A stretch of DNA of 6,482 bases, taken from Rhizobiaceae bacterium. Lineage in GTDB: Bacteria; Pseudomonadota; Alphaproteobacteria; Rhizobiales; Rhizobiaceae. Position numbers and translations under genes: made by a program. This document shows, one piece after another, positions 1 through 6,482 of the stretch. The notes below the pieces were generated by a model, which saw nothing but the letters and a program-made list of their open reading frames with translations, ran no database searches and had not been told where the DNA came from. The stretch's first letter is position 1; each line of letters opens with the position of its first letter. The DNA lies in assembly GCA_016793565.1 (NCBI GenBank), contig JAEUMA010000234.1, positions 1 to 6,482 on the forward strand, given 5' to 3'.

Positions 1-16
1 AAGCCGGGCTTTTTCG
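1..16. terminator. Right arm of a possible intrinsic terminator cut by the window edge
   Basis: The window opens with a GC-rich CCGGGC block followed by five T residues, which looks like the 3' arm and U-tract of a rho-independent terminator for plus-strand transcription from outside the window. Read on the minus strand it begins with an A-tract and GCCCGG, so the whole hairpin could also end the DoxX transcript, whose stop codon is only about 17 bases away. The other arm is not visible, so this is inferred from half a hairpin. Confidence 0.35.
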
Positions 17-32
17 TAGCGAATGCAGTTAG

Positions 33-458
33 TTACGAGCGGCGGCCGTCGATCGACAGCGCGCCCGCGCCGAACACGGCCAGCAGCAGAAGGCCGCCGG
101 CGATCGCCAGGTTTTTCTGGAGCATCAGAACCTGCATCTGGTCGGCGAAGTCGAGATGCGCCACGGCGGTAGCCGCCAGCGTGAAGATCGCCAGTGCGAT
201 CGCGGCGATGCGCGTCTTGAAGCCGACGAGGATCGCCAGTCCGCCGAAGAACTCGAGCAGGCCGACGAGGACGGCGACGACGGTGGGCGCCGGCAGGCCG
301 ATGCTGCCGAACCAGGCCGCCGTGCCGCCGATCGAGGTCAGCTTGGCGAAGCCGGCGAGGATGAAGAGGATCGACAGAAGCGCGCGGCCGACGAGGATTG
401 CGGTGCCGTTGCCGGCGAGTGCGCCGGAGTTGCCGGCGACGGAAGCGTTGGAAGCCAT
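33..458 (-). CDS. DoxX family membrane protein
   Basis: A 141-residue integral membrane protein of the DoxX family (small four-helix inner-membrane proteins; some relatives are linked to thiol/redox stress or quinone-associated oxidation, but the activity of most is unknown). Four hydrophobic segments are visible at about residues 21-40, 58-80, 83-101 and 116-134. Typical family signatures are the first helix ending in a GFAKL motif, the LLEFFGGLAILVGF second helix, and LQKNLAIAGGLLLL leading into the last helix. A Ser/Gly/Ala-rich cytoplasmic-looking tail of about 20 residues precedes helix 1. The ATG start is supported by a GGAG Shine-Dalgarno seven bases upstream. It lies 127 bp downstream of fumC on the same strand, with repeated CGTTCA boxes in the gap, so it probably has its own promoter. 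The family call is firm; the physiological role is unknown. Confidence 0.88.
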   Translation of the reverse strand: MASNASVAGNSGALAGNGTAILVGRALLSILFILAGFAKLTSIGGTAAWFGSIGLPAPTVVAVLVGLLEFFGGLAILVGFKTRIAAIALAIFTLAATAVAHLDFADQMQVLMLQKNLAIAGGLLLLAVFGAGALSIDGRRS

Positions 459-514
459 TTGTTATCTCCGAAGCATGTTACGAAAGACGATGGCTGGTAC
501 CTAACCCGCCACTG

Positions 515-568
515 TCGTTCATAAAAGTCATCCAAATGCGGACGCTTCGTTCACAAATCCGGCGTTCA
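515..568. repeat. Repeated TCGTTCA boxes upstream of doxX
   Basis: TCGTTCAYAAA occurs twice as a direct repeat (515-525 and 547-557), 32 bp apart from start to start, close to three helical turns. A third core CGTTCA follows at 563-568. The boxes lie between the fumC stop and the DoxX start, about 57-110 bp upstream of the DoxX start codon on its strand. The arrangement could be a regulator binding array, but no known factor is recognised and the repeats are short. Confidence 0.4.
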
Positions 569-585
569 ACTTCCCGTGGGTCAGC

Positions 586-1995
586 TCAGCCGGGATGGAT
601 CATATCCTCCGGCCGCACGATGCGGTCGTAGTCCGCGGCGCTCACCAGTCCGGTCGCCAGCGCCTCCTCGCGCAGCGTCGTGCCGTTCTTATGCGCCGTC
701 TTGGCGATCTTGGCGGCGTTGTCGTAGCCGATGGTCGGCGCCAGCGCCGTGACCAACATCAGCGAGCGCTCCAGCGCGGCCTTGATGTTGTCCTCCCGCG
801 CCTCGATACCGACCACGCAGTTGTCGGTGAATGAAACCGCCGCGTCGCCCAGCAGCTGCGTCGACTGCAGGAAATTGTAGGCCATCAGCGGGTTGTAGAC
901 GTTGAGCTCGAAATGCCCCTGGCTGCCGGCGAAGGTGATCGACGCCTGGTTGCCGAATACCTGGACGCAGACCTGCGTCAACGCCTCGCACTGCGTGGGA
1001 TTGACCTTTCCGGGCATGATCGAGGAGCCGGGCTCGTTCTCCGGCAGCGAAAGCTCGCCCAGGCCGGAGCGCGGGCCGGAGCCCAGAAGGCGGATGTCGT
1101 TGGCGATCTTGAACAGTGCCGCGGCGGCGGCGTTGATGGCCCCGTGCGCGAACACCATGGAATCGTGCGCGGCAAGGGCTTCGAACTTATTGGGCGCGGT
1201 GACGAAGGGCAGGCCGGTGATCGCGGCGATGCGCTCGGCAACCTTCTCGGCGAAGCCGACCGGCGCGTTGAGGCCGGTGCCGACGGCGGTTCCGCCCTGC
1301 GCCAGCTCCATCAGCCCGGGCAACGTGAGCTCGATGCGCGTGATCGCCGAGGCCACCTGCGCCGCATAGCCGGAGAACTCCTGGCCGAGTGTGAGCGGAG
1401 TAGCGTCCTGGGTATGCGTGCGCCCGATCTTGACGATGTGGTCGAAGGATTTTTCCTTCACCTGCAGCGCCTTGTGCAGATGCTTCAGCGCCGGCAGCAG
1501 ATGGTGAACGACGCGTTCCGCGCAGGCGATGTGCATGGCCGTCGGATAGGTGTCGTTCGAGGACTGGCTCATATTGACGTGATCGTTCGGATGGACCGGC
1601 TTCTTGGAGCCCATCACCCCGCCCAGCATCTCGATCGCGCGGTTCGAGATTACCTCGTTGGCGTTCATGTTCGACTGCGTGCCGGACCCCGTCTGCCAGA
1701 CCACCAGCGGAAAATGCTCGTCGAGTTTGCCGTCGATGACTTCCTGAGCGGCCTGAACGACGGCCTTGCCGATCGTCGGATCGAGCCTTCCGAGGTCCAT
1801 GTTGACCTCGGCGGCTGCCCGCTTGACGATACCCAGCGCGCGCACAACCGACACCGGCTGTTTTTCCCAGCCGATCTTGAAATTGCCGAGCGAGCGCTGC
1901 GCCTGTGCCCCCCAGTAGCGATCGGATGCGACTTCGATGGGACCGAACGTATCGGTTTCGGTACGGGTGGTCCTGCTCGGCTGGTTCAAAGCCAT
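586..1995 (-). CDS. fumC: Class II fumarate hydratase (fumarase C)
   Basis: Cytoplasmic iron-independent fumarase that interconverts fumarate and L-malate in the TCA cycle; the family is a homotetramer of the aspartase/fumarase superfamily. The 469-residue length matches the family (E. coli FumC is 467). Superfamily signatures are all present: GSGTQSNMNANEV at 103-115, SSNDTYPTA at 145-153, GRTHTQDATP at 191-200 with the conserved His194, and the signature loop GSSIMPGKVNP at 323-333 with catalytic Ser324. The register differs from E. coli by a constant six residues (H188, S318), which argues for an intact active enzyme. An in-frame TAG lies ten codons upstream of the ATG, so the start must be this ATG or a nearby downstream codon. 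A GGGAG Shine-Dalgarno directly abuts the ATG, but it sits six bases before a TTG at codon 3 (1989), which may be the true start. No clear terminator follows the gene. Confidence 0.97.
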   Translation of the reverse strand: MALNQPSRTTRTETDTFGPIEVASDRYWGAQAQRSLGNFKIGWEKQPVSVVRALGIVKRAAAEVNMDLGRLDPTIGKAVVQAAQEVIDGKLDEHFPLVVWQTGSGTQSNMNANEVISNRAIEMLGGVMGSKKPVHPNDHVNMSQSSNDTYPTAMHIACAERVVHHLLPALKHLHKALQVKEKSFDHIVKIGRTHTQDATPLTLGQEFSGYAAQVASAITRIELTLPGLMELAQGGTAVGTGLNAPVGFAEKVAERIAAITGLPFVTAPNKFEALAAHDSMVFAHGAINAAAAALFKIANDIRLLGSGPRSGLGELSLPENEPGSSIMPGKVNPTQCEALTQVCVQVFGNQASITFAGSQGHFELNVYNPLMAYNFLQSTQLLGDAAVSFTDNCVVGIEAREDNIKAALERSLMLVTALAPTIGYDNAAKIAKTAHKNGTTLREEALATGLVSAADYDRIVRPEDMIHPG

Positions 1996-2146
1996 CTCCC
2001 GGGTATCGATTGTATCCGGGGTGGCCTATCGCGTTGCACAATGGGCTTCAAGTGCCGAGCAGGCAGGCATGGCGAAGCTAATCGGTTAAGTGCGTCGAAG
2101 GCTTCTGTGGCGCGGGTTTCGTAGCCCGCAGATGAGGCGCAAACAG

Positions 2147-2171
2147 AAAAAGCGGCCCGCGGCCGCTTTTT
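2147..2171. terminator. Bidirectional intrinsic terminator after csbD
   Basis: A perfect 11-bp inverted repeat (2147-2157 against 2161-2171) has a three-base CGC loop. The inner six pairs are GCGGCC/GGCCGC and the outer five are A-T pairs, giving a T-tract on both strands. It begins 18 bases past the csbD stop codon on the minus strand, so it should end csbD transcription. It lies about 150 bases upstream of the fumC start and should insulate fumC from csbD. Confidence 0.9.
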
Positions 2172-2189
2172 CCGTCCACGACTTCAAGG

Positions 2190-2369
2190 CTACAGCGCCT
2201 TCTTGACCTTTTCCTTGGCGTCGCCATAGGCCTTCTGCACCTTGCCGGCGGCCTTTTCGGCCTTGCCTTCGGCCTGGGTCTGCTTGTTGCCCGTCATTTT
2301 TCCGGCCGCGTCCTTCACGGCGCCCTTTGCCTGCTTGGCAACGCCCTCGACCTGATCCTTGTTCACCAT
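2190..2369 (-). CDS. CsbD family general stress protein
   Basis: A 59-residue hydrophilic, Lys/Ala/Gly-rich protein of the CsbD family (small bacterial stress-response proteins of unknown biochemical function). The signature is clear: N-terminal MVNKDQVEGVAKQAKG, then GKMTGNKQTQAEGKAEKAAGKVQKAYGDAKEK. The composition suggests an amphipathic helical or partly disordered cytoplasmic protein. The start at 2369 is chosen over a longer in-frame ATG at 2486. It matches the family N-terminus, has a GGGAG Shine-Dalgarno seven bases upstream, and the longer frame would begin upstream of the promoter and translate through the groEL terminator region. An EcfG-type promoter (2406-2431) precedes it and a strong terminator follows. 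It therefore appears to be a monocistronic member of the general stress regulon. Confidence 0.93.
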   Translation of the reverse strand: MVNKDQVEGVAKQAKGAVKDAAGKMTGNKQTQAEGKAEKAAGKVQKAYGDAKEKVKKAL

Positions 2370-2405
2370 AGCGCATCTCCCGGTTGGATTACTTCCGCTG
2401 CGTTG

Positions 2406-2431
2406 AACGGGAACCTGGCCCGAAGGGTTCC
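2406..2431 (-). promoter_or_regulatory. EcfG (RpoE2)-type general stress promoter of csbD
   Basis: On the minus strand GGAAC (2427-2431) and CGTT (2406-2409) are separated by exactly 17 bases. This equals the GGAAC-N16/17-CGTT consensus recognised by the alphaproteobacterial general stress sigma factor EcfG. The expected transcription start, near 2398-2400, leaves a leader of about 30 bases carrying the csbD ribosome binding site. csbD-like genes are known members of such regulons. An inverted repeat GGAACC/GGTTCC (2410-2415 and 2426-2431) overlaps the -35 element and spacer. Confidence 0.82.
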
Positions 2432-2441
2432 GCAGCGCATG

Positions 2442-2471
2442 AAAAAAGGGCGACGCAAGCGCCGCCCTTTT
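2442..2471 (-). terminator. Intrinsic terminator of the groESL operon
   Basis: A nine-bp perfect outer stem (2444-2452 against 2463-2471, AAAAGGGCG/CGCCCTTTT) encloses a short inner CG-rich stem after one mismatch. On the minus strand it is followed by a run of six T (2442-2447). It lies 26 bases after the groEL stop codon, an ideal place to end the groES-groEL transcript, and just upstream of the csbD promoter. Confidence 0.9.
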
Positions 2472-2497
2472 CCCGGTTCGATGCAAGCTGGCAGGAC

Positions 2498-4141
<1,644 letters not shown>

Positions 4142-4197
4142 GTTCTTTCATCTCCTGGGCTTGCGCCCGAAATTGGTTGAGAGGTCGGGTCGGGTGA

Positions 4198-4494
4198 TCA
4201 GCCGATGATGCCCATGATGTCGGATTCCTTCATGATCAGAAGGTCTTCGCCATTGAGCTTCACTTCCGTACCGGACCACTTGCCGAACAGGATGCGGTCG
4301 CCGGCCTTGACGTCCAGCGGAACCAGCTTGCCGCTCTCGTCGCGTGCGCCCGAGCCGACGGCGATGATCTCGCCTTCCTGCGGCTTCTCCTTGGCGGTGT
4401 CGGGGATGATGATGCCGCCCTTGGTCTTCTCCTCGGATTCGACCCGGCGTACGACCACGCGGTCATGAAGCGGGCGGAATTTCGACTTGGCCAT
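4198..4494 (-). CDS. groES: Co-chaperonin GroES (Hsp10)
   Basis: A 98-residue heptameric lid of the GroEL chamber. The family start FRPLHDRVVVRR is at residues 6-17, the mobile loop covers about 18-35 with the GroEL-contacting hydrophobic GGIIIPD at 26-32, and GDRILFGKWSGTEV (66-79) and the C-terminal YLVMKE-like LLIMKESDIMGII are present. The start at 4494 is preferred over an in-frame ATG at 4563. It matches the family N-terminus, has a GAGGA ribosome binding site eight bases upstream, and the longer frame would start inside the CIRCE operator. It is the first gene of the groESL operon, with the operator about 62 bases upstream. Confidence 0.99.
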   Translation of the reverse strand: MAKSKFRPLHDRVVVRRVESEEKTKGGIIIPDTAKEKPQEGEIIAVGSGARDESGKLVPLDVKAGDRILFGKWSGTEVKLNGEDLLIMKESDIMGIIG

Positions 4495-4555
4495 ATTGAT
4501 TGTCCTCGATGGATAGTTGAGAAGCGTCTCTCTCCGTCCGGCTCCGCCGGAACGT

Positions 4556-4584
4556 GTTAGCACTCGCTTGAGGTGAGTGCTAAC
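4556..4584. promoter_or_regulatory. CIRCE operator (HrcA binding site)
   Basis: A perfect match to the CIRCE consensus: TTAGCACTC (4557-4565), nine-base spacer, GAGTGCTAA (4575-4583). The symmetry extends one more base pair on each side. HrcA binds this element and represses chaperonin genes under non-stress conditions. It lies just downstream of the -10 box, so it would cover the transcription start and the first bases of the groESL leader. Confidence 0.98.
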
Positions 4585-4590
4585 GTGGCG

Positions 4591-4622
4591 CTCAGATAGG
4601 ATCTGACGAAAAAGCTGTCAAG
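4591..4622 (-). promoter_or_regulatory. groESL promoter, RpoH-type overlapping housekeeping-type
   Basis: On the minus strand CTTGACA (4616-4622) contains a perfect TTGACA -35 box. After a 17-base spacer (4599-4615) comes TATCTG, within CCTATCTGAG (4591-4600). That block fits the alphaproteobacterial RpoH -10 pattern CYTATNTNNG, and CTTG fits the RpoH -35 core. The predicted start is near 4585, at the edge of CIRCE. The -10 is a poor match for the housekeeping sigma factor, so RpoH is probably the main driver, with HrcA repression layered on top. Confidence 0.85.
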
Positions 4623-4764
4623 AAGTTCGCCGTAGCGGCAACGCGATTTTGCCGTTGCAGGGCAAACGCGCCAAAAACATCCCCGACGCGGGCCGGATGT
4701 AGGTAGCGCGTCTCCGGTGATCGAGACTGAGATGGGAATTTCCGGCCGTGGCGGCTTGCGGTCG
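4623..4764. other. Spacer between groES promoter and EAL gene
   Basis: No gene is seen in this stretch. It contains a small hairpin, CGGCAA/TTGCCG (4636-4641 and 4649-4654), with no T-tract following on either strand. No convincing terminator was found for the upstream EAL-domain gene, so some read-through toward groES cannot be excluded. Confidence 0.5.
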
Positions 4765-6045
4765 CTAAACGGAAATCCGGGACATGCGTTCGATCGCGCC
4801 TTCGTCGTCCGGACGCAGGCGTCGGGGCGCGGAAAAGCGCGGGCCCGACATCAGGTTGATGCCCTCGTCGATCAGCGCCATCGCCTCGTCATCGCTCGCC
4901 ACGTCCACCGCGATGACCAGGGCTCCGGCTGCGAGCGAACGGCCGGCCACGTCCGTACCCTCCGCCTCCTCGACCAGACGACGTCCCTGCACCTTCAGGA
5001 AGGCGACCTGCAGGGTCGCGGGCAGGGCAATGTCGCCGCGCGGCGCCCAATCTTCCAGCGCGATGCGGATTCCGGCCTCCGCGATGCGTTGCAGCGCGGG
5101 AAAGACGGCGTCGTCTTTTCGCGCGAGGATAGCGGGGACGCAAACCACCAGCGCGGCCGCCAGGGGTTCATGCGCGCGCGCCGCGGCGACCAGTTTGCCG
5201 ACGGCGCCAGCCTCGCCCAGGAAGGCCGGCGAGACAGAAATGTGCAGCGGCATCGACTGGCTGACGGAGCCGAGCCGCCGCCGCGCGGTTCCGATCGCTT
5301 CGTCGACCAGCAGGCACTCATAGGCGGCGCGCTGCCCTTCCGGGATTTCGGCGGCATTGGCGGCAAGGTCGATGCCGCGGCCGTCCACCTCGAAATGCGC
5401 GAACACGTCGAAGCCAGCCGCCGCGCCCCTGGCCACGGAGATGATCGGCCGCAGGCTGAGCTCCAGCGTCTGCGTCGCTAGCGCCTGCCGCACCAGCGGC
5501 TCGGCGTCGAGGCCGCCGGCTTCGCCGCTACGCGCTGGCCGCGCCTCGCGGGCCTTGCGGGCGAGCTTGGCCTGTTCGTAGACGACGACGTTGCCACCTT
5601 CGGCGTCCAGTTCAAGCTCGGCATTCGACACGGGGCCGGCCGGCTGCCTCGTCTGAGCGGCGGCCCGCGCGGACGCCAGCTCGCGCGCTATCTGATCCTT
5701 GAGCTCGGCCATGGTCGTGGCGTCGCGGTTGCTGCGCTGGGCCAGATCGCGGACGGCCTTGTCCATCGCGCGCGACAAGGTATCCAGATCCGAACTCAGC
5801 CGGCCGACACGGGCATGAAACGTGCGCACAGCAAGCAGTACCGCGGCCAGCAGCACGAAGATGAACCCGGCCGCGGCCCAGCCAAGCCAGGACTGCGATG
5901 GCTGGACGGACATTATGAAAAGCGCCATGGCAGCAGCGCCCGCGCCGGCGGCAGCCAGCACGATCAGCCCTGAACCCAATCGCCGATACAGCCCGTCCAA
6001 GCCCCTAAGCCCCCGCTGGAGGCGCCCGGCACGGCAAAGTGCCAC
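4765..6045 (-). CDS. Membrane-anchored coiled-coil protein with degenerate EAL domain (TipF-like)
   Basis: A 426-residue protein if started at GTG 6045. Two hydrophobic helices at about residues 23-47 and 52-73 are followed by a heptad-like coiled coil at about 76-130, an Ala/Pro-rich linker, and an EAL-fold domain at about 185-426. EAL landmarks are recognisable but eroded. The EAL motif reads FDVF (212-215), the Asn-containing strand reads ISVSPAFL (269-276), the DDFG motif reads ALEDWAP (329-335), KIDG reads KVQG (351-354), the late VAEGVE reads VIAVDVAS (377-384), and the end is SGPRFSAPRRL (from 400). Most metal and catalytic acids are therefore absent and c-di-GMP hydrolysis is unlikely. 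The order two membrane helices, coiled coil, degenerate EAL resembles Caulobacter TipF, a c-di-GMP-binding flagellar assembly factor; orthology is inference. The start is uncertain: GTG 6045 has AAGGA seven bases upstream, and TTG 6000 is an alternative. The frame stays open further upstream, but that part lies antisense to the HAD gene. Confidence 0.85.
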   Translation of the reverse strand: MALCRAGRLQRGLRGLDGLYRRLGSGLIVLAAAGAGAAAMALFIMSVQPSQSWLGWAAAGFIFVLLAAVLLAVRTFHARVGRLSSDLDTLSRAMDKAVRDLAQRSNRDATTMAELKDQIARELASARAAAQTRQPAGPVSNAELELDAEGGNVVVYEQAKLARKAREARPARSGEAGGLDAEPLVRQALATQTLELSLRPIISVARGAAAGFDVFAHFEVDGRGIDLAANAAEIPEGQRAAYECLLVDEAIGTARRRLGSVSQSMPLHISVSPAFLGEAGAVGKLVAAARAHEPLAAALVVCVPAILARKDDAVFPALQRIAEAGIRIALEDWAPRGDIALPATLQVAFLKVQGRRLVEEAEGTDVAGRSLAAGALVIAVDVASDDEAMALIDEGINLMSGPRFSAPRRLRPDDEGAIERMSRISV

Positions 6046-6183
6046 GCACCCTTCCTTGTGCCATGTTGAAGCAGGTCTGTTAAGCGAAAGCTGATGACAG
6101 GGTGAATACCATCCGCTAATTCCCACCGGAAATGTAGGAACTGCCGCCTCATGCGGCGCCAAACTGCAGGAAGCGGCGGCCCG
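6046..6183. other. Divergent intergenic region
   Basis: 138 bp between the divergent EAL and HAD genes. It must hold both promoters, but I see no hexamer pair good enough to call. An in-frame ATG at 6151 with an AGGAA ten bases upstream is a possible earlier start for the HAD gene. The HAD frame is closed by TGA at 6103-6105. Confidence 0.5.
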
Positions 6184-6482
6184 ATGCGGCAGATAAAGGC
6201 CCTGGACGAGCTGACCGGTGACTACGTCGCTGTGCTCTGCGATGTGTGGGGGGTGCTCCACAACGGCGTCGAACCCTATCCCGAGGCTGCTGCCGCGCTG
6301 ATTCGGGCGCGCGAACGCGGGCGGGCGGTGGTGCTGATCACAAACTCGCCGCGCCCGCGCCGCGATGTCGAGCAGCAGCTTGCCGCCATCGGCGTGCCGA
6401 GGACGGCATGGGACCGCATCGTAACCTCCGGCGACGTGACGCGCGATCTCATCCGCGAAGCGCCCCGCAGGCTTTTCCACAT
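6184..6482 (+). CDS. HAD superfamily class IIA-type hydrolase, N-terminal fragment
   Basis: The first 99 codons of a gene running off the right edge. HAD motif I is YVAVLCDVWGVLHNG (14-28), with nucleophile candidate Asp20. Motif II is VVLITNSPRPR (49-59), with Thr53 and the Asn-Ser that follows. The spacing of about 33 residues between them and the PYPEAAAALIRARERG helix are typical of class IIA (NagD/pyridoxal-phosphatase-like) HAD proteins, most like the TIGR01459 alphaproteobacterial family. The usual DxD of motif I is DVW here, so the second, acid/base aspartate is replaced by Trp; I recall this as typical of that family. Substrate is unknown. ATG 6184 is chosen because family members begin about ten residues before the first strand and an AGGAAG lies ten bases upstream; ATG 6151 is possible. 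It diverges from the EAL gene. Confidence 0.88.
   Translation, partial: MRQIKALDELTGDYVAVLCDVWGVLHNGVEPYPEAAAALIRARERGRAVVLITNSPRPRRDVEQQLAAIGVPRTAWDRIVTSGDVTRDLIREAPRRLFH

Noticed and set aside
2009..2014. TACAAT as a fumC -10 box
   Set aside because: No acceptable -35 at 16-18 bases, and it would give a leader of only a few bases before the ribosome binding site.
913..2124. Plus-strand open frame of 403 codons antisense to fumC
   Set aside because: Its Arg/Gly/Asp-rich composition is typical of a codon-position shadow, and fumC is intact on the opposite strand.
2112..2129. GCGGG/CCCGC hairpin upstream of fumC
   Set aside because: Short stem with no T-tract in an area already served by a strong terminator; probably chance in GC-rich DNA.
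4636..4654. CGGCAA/TTGCCG hairpin as terminator of the EAL gene
   Set aside because: A six-bp stem not followed by T residues on the minus strand, over 100 bases from the stop codon.
4717..5481. Plus-strand open frame of 254 codons antisense to the EAL gene
   Set aside because: Arg/Gly/Asp-rich shadow with no domain signature; the opposite strand carries the EAL-like domain in frame.
6046..6480. 145-residue N-terminal extension of the EAL protein frame
   Set aside because: It lies antisense to the HAD gene and across the divergent spacer, and its composition is unlike a protein. GTG 6045 with its ribosome binding site is a better start.

Overview
The window is GC-rich chromosomal DNA, most likely from an alphaproteobacterium of the Rhizobiales (Mesorhizobium/Phyllobacteriaceae-like). 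This is inferred from protein style (GroEL ending in a GGM repeat and MDF; FumC with TETDTFGPIEV near the N-terminus), from an alphaproteobacterial RpoH-type promoter, and from an EcfG-type stress promoter. No mobile element, CRISPR array, tRNA or rRNA was seen, and the region looks like ordinary housekeeping and stress chromosome.

Layout: six genes lie on the minus strand, and a seventh, truncated by the right edge, lies on the plus strand. From left to right they are: a four-helix DoxX-family membrane protein (33-458); fumC, class II fumarase (586-1995); a 59-residue CsbD-family stress protein (2190-2369); groEL (2498-4141); groES (4198-4494); a membrane-anchored protein with a coiled coil and a degenerate EAL domain (4765-6045); and, diverging from it, the start of a class IIA-like HAD hydrolase (6184 to the edge).

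Regulation is unusually readable. groES-groEL has a textbook heat-shock control region: an RpoH-like promoter whose -35 also suits the housekeeping sigma factor, followed by a perfect CIRCE operator for HrcA. The operon ends in a strong intrinsic terminator. About 10 bp beyond it lies a perfect GGAAC-N17-CGTT promoter of the type used by the general stress sigma factor EcfG/RpoE2. This promoter serves csbD, which ends at its own bidirectional terminator. Two stress responses therefore sit back to back but insulated: protein folding under RpoH/HrcA and general stress under EcfG.

The most interesting protein is the EAL-domain one. It combines two N-terminal membrane helices, a coiled coil and an EAL fold that has lost nearly all metal-binding and catalytic signatures. 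This layout resembles the Caulobacter flagellar regulator TipF, and the protein is probably a c-di-GMP-related receptor or scaffold rather than a phosphodiesterase. Smaller points are a likely TTG rather than ATG start for fumC, repeated CGTTCA boxes upstream of doxX, and a HAD motif I lacking its usual second aspartate. I found no clear sign of a wholly new system.
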